Shown: positions 37,085-47,925 of the stretch, in pieces
How the letters are laid out: every line of letters begins with the position of its first letter
How positions within the stretch are numbered: the first letter of the stretch is position 1
Source: Cyanoderma ruficeps
Taxonomy: Eukaryota > Chordata > Aves > Passeriformes > Timaliidae
Assembly (NCBI GenBank): GCA_008694505.1
Contig: VZDJ01007753.1
Location: forward strand, 27,819,643 to 27,883,642
DNA length: 64,000 nt
Reading direction: 5' to 3'
The notes under the pieces: generated by a model
Database searches by the model: none
Told to the model about the DNA's origin: nothing
What the model saw: only the letters and a program-made list of their open reading frames with translations
Translations under genes and position numbers: made by a program

Positions 37085-37920
37085 AGTCAAATCAAAGGTC
37101 CATCTAGCCAATATCCTGTAATGGTAAACAGTAGGCATATGAAGGAGAAAGAGGACGTAGGAAAAAAAGCATGTAGTGGTGCATCTCCAAAATAACATTC
37201 CAATCTCCAGCAACCTATGGCTCAGAAGTCTCCTGAGCTAAATAGGGTATTCAATATTTTTTGAGTGTCTGAGACTTGAACCTTTCCTGTCTTTTCCTGA
37301 ATTCATGTACAGTTTTAATACATATTTTTGATAAAAAAATCTTTTGTTTAATGACATTCTGTGGAGAACCACCTCCTTTTTTTGTTTATAATCTCACCTG
37401 CCAAAGTCATGGGATGCTCCCTTGCTCTTGTACTGGCAGGGGGATAATCATCACTTTCTATTTGTCCTCTCCTTGGCACTCAGGGCTTTATACACCTCCA
37501 GTATATTATCCCTCTGTTATTTCTTTTCAGGCTGAGTAGGGAATAAAAAAATAATACCTATTCTGACCTTCTCTATGTCCTTTTTGAGAAGGACAACCTG
37601 AACTGTACATACTGTTCAGGATACAGATGATTTTATACACTTTCCTGTTTGTTCTCTTTTCCTTTCACTGGCATTTTTAACATTGTTTCCATTGCTAAGC
37701 ACTGGGATGGTGTTTTTCTTTTATAACCATCTGTTTTAAACTTTCATTCCTGACTAGTCATCTCTGAACCCATAATATCATATATGAAGTTATGATAGGA
37801 CTGTTTAATGTGCATCACTTAATGTTCATCTACACTTACTCCATTTCTATTTAGAACCCAGCCTTGCCACCTTGCAAGATCCTCCTTAGCAGTTCTGCCA
37901 ACATGCAGCTTATGCCTGAA
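37085..37920 (-). mobile_element. Ancient, degraded CR1-like LINE fragment
   Basis: The plus strand reads like an inverted old amniote CR1. It has AAAGGTCCATCTAGCC near 37,096, a stretch resembling the ...TTTTTGAG..GAC..CCTGAACTGTACATACTGTTCAGG block near 37,580-37,620, and GTGCATCACTTAATGTTCATC near 37,810. Divergence is high and frames are destroyed. The call rests on remembered consensus similarity. Confidence 0.55.
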
Positions 37921-39899
37921 GCACCCAGTAACTGTTACTTTAAAGAGTAGAACATGTATTTATTTAATATTTAGGCTTAAGAACTTATTCAAATTAAATA
38001 CATAAGAGAGTTATAGCTGCCTGATCTCGTTTGTATATTCAGTAATGCCAGGCTATCTGTACATTGCAAATCTGTGAGAGAGGATGAAAAGAGAATCTTT
38101 CCCTGGAAACGGCTGGTGATGTGATGGTGGGTGAGGGATGCATCCAGGGCATGAGCTGGAGCACTCTCATGTAAATAAATCGTGCTGTCTTCCTTCACTA
38201 TAAATAAGCTGCTTCTTCTGGCTGTTGCTGCAGCGGCAACATATGCAACATTGCATGTGCAGCTCAGAGGTGTCTCAGCAGACGTGTGTGACATTTGAAG
38301 TCAGAAAAAAATCTGGAATCAGATGCTTCATTCTTTAGCTTGAATAATAGCTCTTTTTTTCTTCTTTTTTTCTCTCTTTTTTTTTTCTTTTTTTTTCCTT
38401 GAAAGGAAATGTTTGGAATGAGCAAGTTGTGACTAGGAGAAGGATGGAGAGCAATGAGACTACTCTCAGTCTGTGTCAGAAAATTAGTTTTTCTCCTCTA
38501 CCAGATTCTGAGCTCTACATGGAGCACAAGTGCACCACAGAGGGAGTACACAAGAAATGCTCTTACTCTAATTCCCTTGATCCCTGTGTTACTAGAGTAG
38601 CATGAGTCCAAAGGAGAAAATCAGCCCATCAAGTCCTATATTCACCATGAAGTGGGCTTTAATCTGCAGCATTTCCAAAACAGGGTACAAGAAGAAAATA
38701 TGGAAGCTGATTAAAAATTGTAAGGATGCAACCTAAACTTCATCAAAGACACCTTGTAGAAACATAAACTTTTCCCCTCTGGCTTCATAGGAAGGATTTA
38801 ACTGCTAGGACGCAAAGGAAACAGAAGCTAATTATCAAATGAACATTGTCTTAATATGTTAATGAAGCGGTTTTGCTAATAGCGAGAGACCTGAATTTTA
38901 ATACATTTTAAGAGCTCCTTGATTACGTGTTTGTTAGTTGTTATGATCATTTTAAATTATCTGTGCATGGCTTTATAATGGGTTAAAAACTGTATTAAGC
39001 ACTGTATTCTAAACAGGCCTTGATGAGGCAGGTGAATAGTGCAAACATTGTCGCTAGGAAATTCACTTCAAAAGAAATGTAAACTAGTTAACCTAAAACG
39101 TGTCATCAAATCCAACAGTCACACTTAGCTATGTAAGTAATTTTTTATGTCAGCTACTTCTTCAGAAATGCTTTTTTGCATGCAAAGGGTATTCCAGACA
39201 CCTTGTAGCTATTATATCAGAGTGTTTATGCGTGCAGTATAAAAGGACTGAAACCATATTTTGCTGTTGGAATTAGAGGGCCGCATGAAGTAGTTCCAAA
39301 TATACTGAGATAATCAATCTTGTCCTTGGTAATTACAACCAAATCCCGGGAGTTTTTATTCATTTGCCCACACATATTTATTTTGCTCTTCCTCATGCAA
39401 AGAATCTCTATATTTGTCTTTAAGCATGTCTGGGACCAGTGTAAATAAAAAATACTTTCTGCAATAACACCAGCATAAAAATGTGCATATCTAGATAGCA
39501 CCTTTTTAGAAGGCTTCTTTACCTTCTTTTCCATGAATTTAACTTCAAATCAAATCATCCTGGACAATTATTCGTCCTTCTCCAGGTTGTTTTTCAGCTG
39601 GCTGGAAAAGCTTCTGTGGAGCTGTTAACTGAATGGAATCTGCTCCTTAAAAAGTCATGACTGTTCCTAGTCCTCTGGCTACACTTTCTGCAACTTTTTG
39701 TAAGGGCCAAACAGAGGTGTCATCTCCAGAAGATAGCCTTCAGACCTCGAAAACCCACTGTCGGCCAAAATACTGATAAAAAGACATCATGGAGTCCATG
39801 TAAACCGAGAGGTTGTAACTTCTGGCAGGATGATGGTGTTTTCTAAGGGCTGCTCACAGCACTTATGTTCATTTGGATATTTTCCCCCTCCATTGTCCT
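37921..39899. other. Intergenic DNA with a candidate conserved element
   Basis: No gene is seen. A pyrimidine-rich low-complexity tract lies at about 38,350-38,400. The segment 38,810-39,250 is repeat-free and rich in homeodomain-type TAAT cores. Confidence 0.4.
38810..39250. promoter_or_regulatory. Candidate homeodomain-site-rich non-coding element
   Basis: Dense TAAT/ATTA cores (GCTAATTATC, CTTAATATGTTAATG, GCTAATAG) with an ACATTGT SOX-like site, in a repeat-free AT-rich segment flanked by ordinary DNA. The texture suggests a conserved enhancer; not demonstrated. Confidence 0.25.
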
Positions 39900-41070
39900 G
39901 CTTATCACACTTGATTTCCTTCTGTGAAAGGGTAACCCACCTAGTTGATTTAGGAAAGTCAATTAATGTAATATTTTTGTATTTCAGTAAAACTTTAGAT
40001 TTTTCTCTCACAGGATCCTTCTGGACAAAATGCCCAGCTCACATCTGGATAAACACATCATGTGATGGGTGAGCAGCTGGCTCACAGGTCAGGCTCAGGG
40101 GGTGACAGTGAATGGGGTGACATCAGACTGGGGACCTGTCACTAGTGGGGTTCCACAGGGCTCTATCCTCAACCTTGTGCTCCTCAATGTTTCCATAAAT
40201 GACTTGGATGCAGGACTCAAAGAAATACTACACTTTGTCTTTGCCAACAACACTAAATTGGGAGGAGATGTTGACTTCCTCAAGGGCTGAGAGACCTTGC
40301 AGAGAGACCTCAACAAATTAGAGGGCTGGGTAATCACCAAACAAATGAAGTTTAGCAAAGGTGAGTGCTGATTTCTTCACTTGGGATGGGACAACCTGGA
40401 TTTTTGTTATAGACTGGGGAATTAGAGGCTGGAGAGCAGCACTGCGGAAAGGGACCTGCAGGTCCTGGATGATGAAAAGGTGAATCTGAGTCAACAGTGC
40501 CCCGGCAGCCAGAAAGGCAACCCGAGTCCTGGGGTGCACCAGGCCCAGCATTGCCTGCCAGGCAAGGGAGGGGATTGTCCTGCTCTGCTCTGCACTGGGG
40601 TGGCCTCATCTGGAGTGCTGGGGGCAGTTTTGGGTGCCACAATATAAAAAAGACATTAAGCTGTTAGAGAGCTTCCAAAGAAGGGCCACAAAGACACTGA
40701 AGGGTCTGGAGGGGAAACCGTATGAGGGGTGGCTGAGGTCACTTGGTCTGTTCAGACTGGAGAAGAGGAGATTGAAGGGGGACCTCGTTGCAGTCATCAA
40801 CATTCTCATGAGGGCATGCAGCTGAGTCAGGGGACGTTTAGGTTAGGTATCAGGAAAAGATTTTTTTATCTGAAGGGTGATTGGGCACTGTCACAGGATT
40901 CCCAGGAAAATGGTCTCAGCACCAAGCCTGTCCGAGTTCAAGAAGCTTTTGGACAACACTCTCCAGCACATGCTGTGATCCTTGGAGTGTCTTTTGTAGG
41001 GACAGGAATGAGACTCAATAATCCTGATGGGTCCCTTCCAACTCAGCATATTCTATTATTCTACTATTGT
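39900..41070 (+). mobile_element. CR1 LINE, 5'-truncated, plus strand
   Basis: The copy covers the 3' part of the CR1 reverse transcriptase and the 3'UTR. A frame at 40069-40290 encodes the reverse-transcriptase motif TSGVPQGS. The catalytic FADD motif reads FANN at 40240-40251, and further frameshifts and stops follow. The 3' end carries GGGTCCCTTCCAACTCAGCATATTCT-like DNA ending in ATTCT-type 8-mers, as expected for CR1. It is inactive. CR1 is the dominant LINE of birds. Confidence 0.93.
40069..40290 (+). pseudogene. Decayed CR1 reverse transcriptase fragment
   Basis: An open remnant of 73 codons within the CR1 copy. It contains VTSGVPQGSILN and FANNTKLGGDVD, aligning with the palm region of LINE reverse transcriptases. 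Both catalytic Asp are replaced by Asn. The upstream portion (ERVTHLVDLGKS, 39,830-40,072) is in another frame, so the enzyme is broken. Confidence 0.85.
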
Positions 41071-41938
41071 TAAATTAAATTATAGTTGAGCTGTGTGTAC
41101 CAAAGTCGTATGTACCAAACATGCTCTTGTCGGGGTGTGTGTGTATTCTTCCTCAGAAAATTAAGGAAATAGAATCTTGGTTAACCAGAAAGTGGAGCTC
41201 TGGATGGGAAGTGAATGAAACTAATGGGAACTGTATTTATATTAGACAAATAGTCACTATGTGATTAAACTTGCTCTTCATTATTTCTATTAATGTCAAA
41301 CACAATGTTCATGCTTAGAACACAAAGGTGTTTTGTTATTCTCATACACTATGTAATATAAAGCAATGCCTGCAGGATATAGACTTCCTCATTTTGATAA
41401 AGACACATCCCTCCCTCATTCAGACAACAAAAGGAGCCTGGAGGACTGAGTGACTGTAGTAATGTGATGAACATTTGGACTAATCTAGGACACCAAATCC
41501 CAGAAATGCCTTATTAATTAGCCACTTCTTCCTGCCTCCCTTGAGCTTGGATACCTCTGGATCAAGCCTTTGGATCAATGGTAGAGACAGGCAAAATCTT
41601 AAGTCTAACACAGGGAGAAGAGACCATCCAAAATCAAAGCCATAAAACCCTTCTTAGGAAACCACTTGAAAGGATGCTTAAGTACAGCACACTTGGCTTT
41701 GACAGTTTGCAAAATTAAATATATGTATTTTATGAGCTAAAGAAATTAATATAAATTTATATTGCCAAACTTATTGTATTTGTTTTCTCATATAATTTGG
41801 AAACTCTAAATATCTCAGTATTTCTTGTACCTTTGTGGAAATTTGCCAGAGGAAGGAAGAAATGTAATCCTATTTAACATAACTAGCCTCTGGAAAATCC
41901 TAATTGCCTAGCTCAGTTTAATTTATTTTTAGGTCATA

Positions 41939-41952
41939 CTGCCCTCTAGGGG
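41939..41952 (+). promoter_or_regulatory. Candidate CTCF-like site
   Basis: CTGCCCTCTAGGGG resembles the common CTCF core CTGCCCTCTAGTGG with one change. It lies in a repeat-free segment between NKX2-1 and NKX2-8. Motif resemblance only. Confidence 0.3.
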
Positions 41953-42871
41953 ATTAGGCAGATAGCGAATGAGTTTTGCATAATACAAACCTTCCTTTAA
42001 TTCGCAGGAAAAAAACAATCTCTTCCTTTGTACTTCGGCAGAACATAATAATTCATGTCTAGAGCTTGTAAATTACCCTTTAGGTGTAATTGTCTTTCCT
42101 TTTCTTGGAAGTATCTTTAAAAATTAACATTGAATCTCTGCTTTTTGGTTGTGGTATTGACCTTCCATGAACAGGATATTCTACTTTTTACATGAGGAAC
42201 TACAGTAATATCAGAGAAACTTTCCCCTTGATTTCAGGTGGTACTATATGCAAATTATGAGAAACTTACCTACTTAAATGTCCTGAACATATGTATTCAT
42301 ACATTAAACATAAACTCTCATCCAATGTTTTTAAAAATAAAAAAGCTGCCCCTATATAAATAGAACACACAGTAGCAAAATCACCATATCAACAGGTGTG
42401 ACTGCTTTTAGATTGAAAATAAAAGCAAAAAGAAGGAAATCAATGTTTCAGAAAAGAGAAAGAAAATTATTAACATGGTTGGCAGTTAGGTGGGCTAAGA
42501 AACCTGCAGGCTTTTCCAGTGATGCCAACACTTGCTAAGCAGGGAGAGTAGCCTTCTGCAAAAGGCTAAAAGGACAAGCATATAGGTGCTTAACCATCTC
42601 CATAATGCAAAATCTTACCCCCCTCATTGTTCCTTGCTGATGTTTCTCCCTGCTGATTCCTGCCACTGACTTCTCTTCATTCCAATTTAATTCTAAAATA
42701 GTAGCATAATCTTGGCTGGACCGATTGAGTTGAGCAAGAAGGCTCAGAACTGGGGCTTCCCCACCAGGTCATCATTGCATTTTTTGCTTTGATAGCTGGA
42801 GCCGTATCTATTTTGCTGCTTGAATTTTTGTCTTGAAGAAGCCAGATCATGTAGCAGCAGAGTTTTGTGGG

Positions 42872-42930
42872 GTTTTTTTTTTGTTTGTTTGTTGTTGTTG
42901 TTGGTGGTGGTGGTGGTGGTGGTTTTTTTT
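42872..42930. repeat. Compound simple repeat (T)n(TTTG)n(TTG)n(TGG)n
   Basis: Successive T-rich, TTTG, TTG and TGG arrays. It produces spurious poly-Val and poly-Trp frames. Confidence 0.95.
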
Positions 42931-44097
42931 GAAAGAGGATCTTGGTCCAGCAGCTCACAAATCACAGATCTGCAATGTTTTGAGAATGAGTCCTTTGTCT
43001 GGGTTTTCACTTGGCTGTAGGACGTTTGGCTGTCTCTGCCCTCATCCTGCTCACCAGTATTTAAAGGCAGATATTGTGGGCAATTCTCATTTGATTCTGA
43101 TTAATTTTAATTTTACACTGATGTGAGTTGACCATCTACTGTGACTACCTGAAATAAAAAAAAAAAAGAGTTTTTCCTGGCCTCTTCCCAGCATCACACT
43201 GGGGTTTTGTAAGATTTTAAAGCTGTCAGCTTCAAATGATTAGGCTTCTCATTTCAATCTTAGCACACTTAATCCTATTCCATGGCAGTGGTTCATGAGA
43301 CACTCATCTCTACCTATCCTCTAGTTTCACTCAGTCATGCCCCTGCCTCCACAGACTTCAAATAAGTCTGTATCCACTTTATAAAATTTCTTCTTATACC
43401 TGAAAGGAGAAACTGCTGAGACTTCCTAGGCAAAATCTCTCTTTCATGCTTCCTTGCCTGGCCATAGGAGTATGGATTAATCTATGAAGCATTTTTTTGT
43501 TTGAAGGACAGCCCTATCATTTATTCAGACTTGTACAACCTGTATTTTAGTCCATGACACGCTGATGGTTTATTTTTCCACTTCTAGTGGCCCAGCTGTG
43601 TTATGCTATGCTCAGTGGCTCCAAAATAACTAGATTTTTTGAGGCTCTGCTGGTTCTCACCTCATCATATCAAAACCTCAGGACTGTGTATAGCCTCATA
43701 TTCAATTTTCTGTTTAGGGATAGAGCAGGGATAGATCTATTAGCTTGTATTTCTTGGTCCTCTTACAAATATTAGTAACCACTGATAGTAACTGATGGTA
43801 ATTGTCCTGAGGGGGTACAGTGGCTTGTCTACCTGCTGATGTGCCAGAGCCTTGTCTTAGGTCACAAACTAGAGAAATGTTTGGTCTGGGTGGTATGAGC
43901 AATATCCTGTATCATATACTAGGCTGGAAATCCATTTTAATCCTCTATTAAGTCTCTGGTTTCTTCTGGATTTGTGTAGATGCTCCATTTACTTGTTCTA
44001 GCAGGGGTAGGATAAGCTCTTTGTGCTGACCTGACTACAGCAAGGCAAACAGAAGCGTCCTCACATATTACTCATGCCCACACACAGAGATTTCACA

Positions 44098-44594
44098 CAA
44101 TAGTTAGGGTTAGAAGAGACCTCTGCAGATCAGTTAGTCCAACCTCCCTACAAAAGCAGGGTCACCTATTGCAGATTACACAGAAATGTGCCCAGGTGGG
44201 TTTTGAATGTCTCCAGGGAGGGAGACTATGACCTTCCAGCGCTCTACCACCCTCAATGTAAAGAATTTGTTCCTCATGTTGAGGAGGAACTTCTTGTGGT
44301 TTAGTTTATGGCCATTACTCCCCATCCTGTTGCTGGGCACAAGCAAAGAGCCTGGCACCATTCTCTTGGCACCTGCCCTTGAGATATTTATATGCGTTGA
44401 TGAGATCCTCCCTCAGTCTTTTCTTCAGACTGAACAGGCTCAGCTCCTGTAATCTTTCCTGATAAGAGAGAAGCTACAGATCCCTTTTCATCTCTGTGAC
44501 TTCTGCTGGACCTTTTCTAGTACGTCCTTGTCTTTCTCAAACTGTGAAGACCAGTGTTGAATCTAATACCCCAGAGGTGTCCTTACTAGGGCTG
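44098..44594 (-). mobile_element. CR1 LINE, minus strand, 3' part (first segment)
   Basis: The plus strand reads as an inverted CR1 3' region, including TTAGAAGAGACC, GTCCAACCTCCCT, and TCAGACTGAACAGGCTCAG. The element continues at 45063 after an LTR insertion. Confidence 0.9.
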
Positions 44595-45062
44595 TGTGAG
44601 CATAGACATACAGGTAACCACCACGGCTGACATGTAAAGTGTAGGTTTATTTCATTACCTCCCTAAGTTTGCTGGGCAGCAAAAACACACAGGGACACAG
44701 GCTCTGGTAGGCTTAGTTCATCCTAGTGAAGAGACACACAGGGACACAGGCTCCATTAAGCTTAGTTCATCCCAATGGGCAGAGGCAGCGGGAATGTAGC
44801 AACAGGCTTTACCGTGTGCAGTTCATCACAAGGCCGTGCTTTTATGATCTCTCTCCCAGCAGGAGGCTCAAACCTGTCTGTGACAGTGTGTTATCTCTAC
44901 ACAGGAATTTTGACTCAAAACAGGCAGAGGACGAACACACTAGGCATAATAAATGGAGTTTTCCCACACCAACAATTTTAGCATTCCCAGGGGCAAGGTC
45001 ACTTTGCACAAAAGTATTCCCTCCTCTTTGCCAAATCTTCTGGTTTTAACCCTTTCCTCCCA
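44595..45062 (-). mobile_element. Solo LTR inserted into the CR1 copy (about 468 bp)
   Basis: The segment interrupts the CR1 alignment and is bounded by TG and CA. On the minus strand it holds a TATA-like CATAAAA (44840-44846) followed about 195 bases later by AATAAA (44646-44651), the order expected of U3-R. A direct duplication of ACACACAGGGACACAGGCTC with flanks lies at about 44,685-44,780. There is no internal coding region. The exact target duplication is unclear. Confidence 0.75.
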
Positions 45063-45205
45063 AAATGAGTGGAGTAAACAGGGAGGATCACTACCAACAA
45101 CCTGCAGGCCACACTCTTCTTTATGCACCCCAGGATACCATTCTTCCTCCTGGCTGCAAGGGCACACTGTTGGCTGAAGGTCAACTTGTCATCCACCAAA
45201 TTTCC
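45063..45205 (-). mobile_element. CR1 LINE, minus strand (second segment)
   Basis: Continuation of the CR1 at 44098. The blocks AACCTGCAGGCCACACTC, ATGCACCCCAGGATACC and CTGCAAGGGCACACTG are diagnostic of inverted CR1. Similarity fades after GTCATCCACCAAATTTCCC. Confidence 0.88.
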
Positions 45206-47169
45206 CTTTCTATTATTGGTTTCTATTATTTCTCTGTAGCTATAGCCATTTCACATCACACTTATCTCAGTGTAGAATTTCCATACTCATGGAAGATGTT
45301 CCTACTCATCTCTCTGCAGGTTACCAGCAATTTGCTGTTCTCACTGAGATTATAGACTGAAAAATGCCATGATTTGGTGGGAATTGCATTGTCTGACTGC
45401 ACAGTTCAACACCTGCTAAAATGGTTGTCTTTTTCCCCAGGCTGTGGGACCTTGCAGGTCTGGAGGTGCCAACACAAGTGCTTTGACAGGAAATATGAGT
45501 GTCCTCCATCCTTGGCTGTGCCAACCCCTGCATAGTGGAAAGGGCCAGGGTTTGCTCCTGCAGTTTTTTGTTGAAACTTAACATGTCTAGACATGCTCCC
45601 AGGTCATCTGTTTTTTCTGTCAACTAATCCTTTGCCTTTTCATCCCTATGGATCCCACAAGCAGATCTGTTCCCACTGTGGTTTTCAGCCTGTGTGAGGT
45701 AAGGATGCAGCTGCACTGGCTCCCTGGGGAGAGGTTTGCTTTTTGAAATTATACATTCTCAGCTAGTGTTAAAGACATGGGCAACCAGACTTGGATACTC
45801 TTCCCTCATACACCTGTACCTCGGCTTCCACATAGGCAGCCTCTTTGCAAGGAGAGATTGTGCTTGGGGATCCATATTCTGTAAGGAAATCCAAACAACA
45901 ACAAAATTTCTGTTCTAGTTTAGAAAGAGAGTTAAACAAGTAGAAATGTCCTGGGGAGAAAAAGAAAAAAAATAAAGAAAATTATGTTAATCCCACAACT
46001 GCAAACAAAAAAGTAATTGATTTTGCACTGGCATCTTAAAATGAATTCAGTGAGGCTGAGCACGTGTCAGAGGAGCCTTTCATATTCTGTGCTGCTGAGC
46101 ACAGTCTGCCCACCCCAGGCAGGAAGAAGGCATGAAGGATGAAAACTAAACTTCAGCATTCACATAACCAGTTAAGAACCTGTGTGGCTTTAAAAAAATC
46201 CTTTAAATGTAATTTAAGATGCATTTTACATAATATATTTTCTTAGATCTCACATGTCTGCATGAAGAACTTCTTCACTCTGTAAGTGATTCTCTGATGA
46301 AAACAAACAAGGGCTGATGGTGACTAAAGTGCTCCTCAACACAAGAGCAGCACTGCAGCCAGATTCTGCCACAGCCATTCTTGCATTAAGTAGTGACTTA
46401 CTCTACAAGTAGGATTTTTAGTCTCAGCCTGAGCACTGCTGGTGAAAGGTGCTACTCAGCCTGAAAAAAGAACCTGCTTAACAAGAAGAAATACAAGCCA
46501 AAACAACAGCTTCTCCAATCACAATGGTTGAGTGGGAAGGTTAAGATTTAAGATGCAATGCTTGAGTTAGAATTTACCTTGGAAAGTGGGGTTAGATCCT
46601 CTTTTCTGCAGTTCTCCTCAAAGCCATCCTGCTTCCTGCTCGGGAGATCTAGTCTGCAAAACTTGACTCAGAGCCACAGTGTTCACCCCAGACCTATCAG
46701 TAGTATTTTTTCTGCACTGATTTACACTGACAAGAATAAAATCAGAAATCAATTAATCATGTTGCCCAGCCTCCTGTATGTCACCAGCCATTGCATGTCA
46801 CTCTGACTTGAGCCTTGAGTGTAATTTAAATGTGCATTGCACTGGGGCCTCCAGTCTTCATTAAAAGAGTCCTTACCTCAGCTAATTACTTGCACATTTC
46901 CAATGGCATGAGCTGCTCCAAGATTGGTTTGTCTGGCTTTCAGCCTCCATTTTTATTCTGACTTTCTGCCTAGGCTGAAGAGGGATGACCTCTAGGAAGA
47001 CTAGAGCACAGCTGATTCTGTGGATCAGCCCTGTTACTGCAAAGGGTTTGGGAATAAAATCACATATGTCTCTTCATATAATTATTAGCATGGTAACCCT
47101 ATGTGCCTCTGGGAAGAGATCTTTATGATACAATGAAATTATGTTTCAGTCTTGTTTTTGTGAAGCTGA
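45206..47169. other. Intergenic DNA, no gene recognised
   Basis: AT-rich. No clear repeats. Segment 45,950-46,110 looks repeat-free and conserved-like but carries no diagnostic signal. Confidence 0.45.
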
Positions 47170-47560
47170 GCAGAGATAATTTTTCAAGCATTTTAGCTTT
47201 TTATTTTGATCATTCTTGGATTAGTTTGTGGCACTTATTTGCATGTTCTCTTGCGATGTGCTTTGAAGATATGGATACAGCCAGTAGACATTGTGATCTA
47301 GCACTGATTTCACCAGAAACAGGGGTGGAGTGAAATCACTTCCTCTGGCTTTCCACGCTGTTCGTCAAAATCCAAGGATTTCACTAGCCTTTTTTAGCCT
47401 CTATTTGTATGTCAGTTTTCACTGAACTGATTTACTAGATCTCTTTCAGACTCTGCTTCCCAGCTATCTATTCCCTATTCCTTCTGTTGGAGCAGTATTT
47501 TTTAGCCCTTTATGTATTGCTTTCCTATGACAGTATGGAAATGCATTTTTTAAGGACCCA
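47170..47560 (-). mobile_element. Possible ancient CR1-like remnant
   Basis: The portion TTTCACTGAACTGATTTACTAGATCTCTTTCAGA-like (about 47,417-47,451) resembles an inverted old CR1 block. It is heavily diverged and boundaries are uncertain. Confidence 0.35.
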
Positions 47561-47706
47561 TTTTTCAAAGGAAGATGGACTGCATTTTATGGTTGCCCTT
47601 TTTACTCGCATTCTTCCCTATACTTTGGGTGCCAGGGATGGGAAGGGAAATGGACGGCCCTTCTGGCTTCAACAAACTGATAGATTAGCTCAGCCCTCTT
47701 GCCATT

Positions 47707-47925
47707 GAATCACTGAATAATAGAATAGTTTGAGTTGGAAAAGACCTTAAAGATCCTCTAGTTCCAACCACCCTGCCATGAACAGGAACATCTTTCACTA
47801 GACTGGGTTGTTGAGGTCCCCATCCAACCCAGTCTTGAACATTTCCACGGTTGAGGCACCCACAACTTCTCTGGGCAACCTGTTCCGGTGTCTTACCATG
47901 ATATTGACAGGAGAGAAAAAAGATT
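47707..47925 (-). mobile_element. CR1 LINE 3' fragment, minus strand
   Basis: The plus strand carries AATAGTTTGAGTTGGAAAAG, ACCTTAAAGATCCTCTAGTT and CTTCTCTGGGCAACCTGTTC, the inverted CR1 3' end. About 220 bp, truncated. Confidence 0.92.

Larger units (their letters stand above)
41071..44097. other. Intergenic DNA between CR1 insertions
   Basis: AT-rich, with no gene. A segment around 41,880-42,130 looks conserved and holds a CTCF-like motif. A compound T/G simple repeat lies at 42,872-42,930. Confidence 0.45.
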
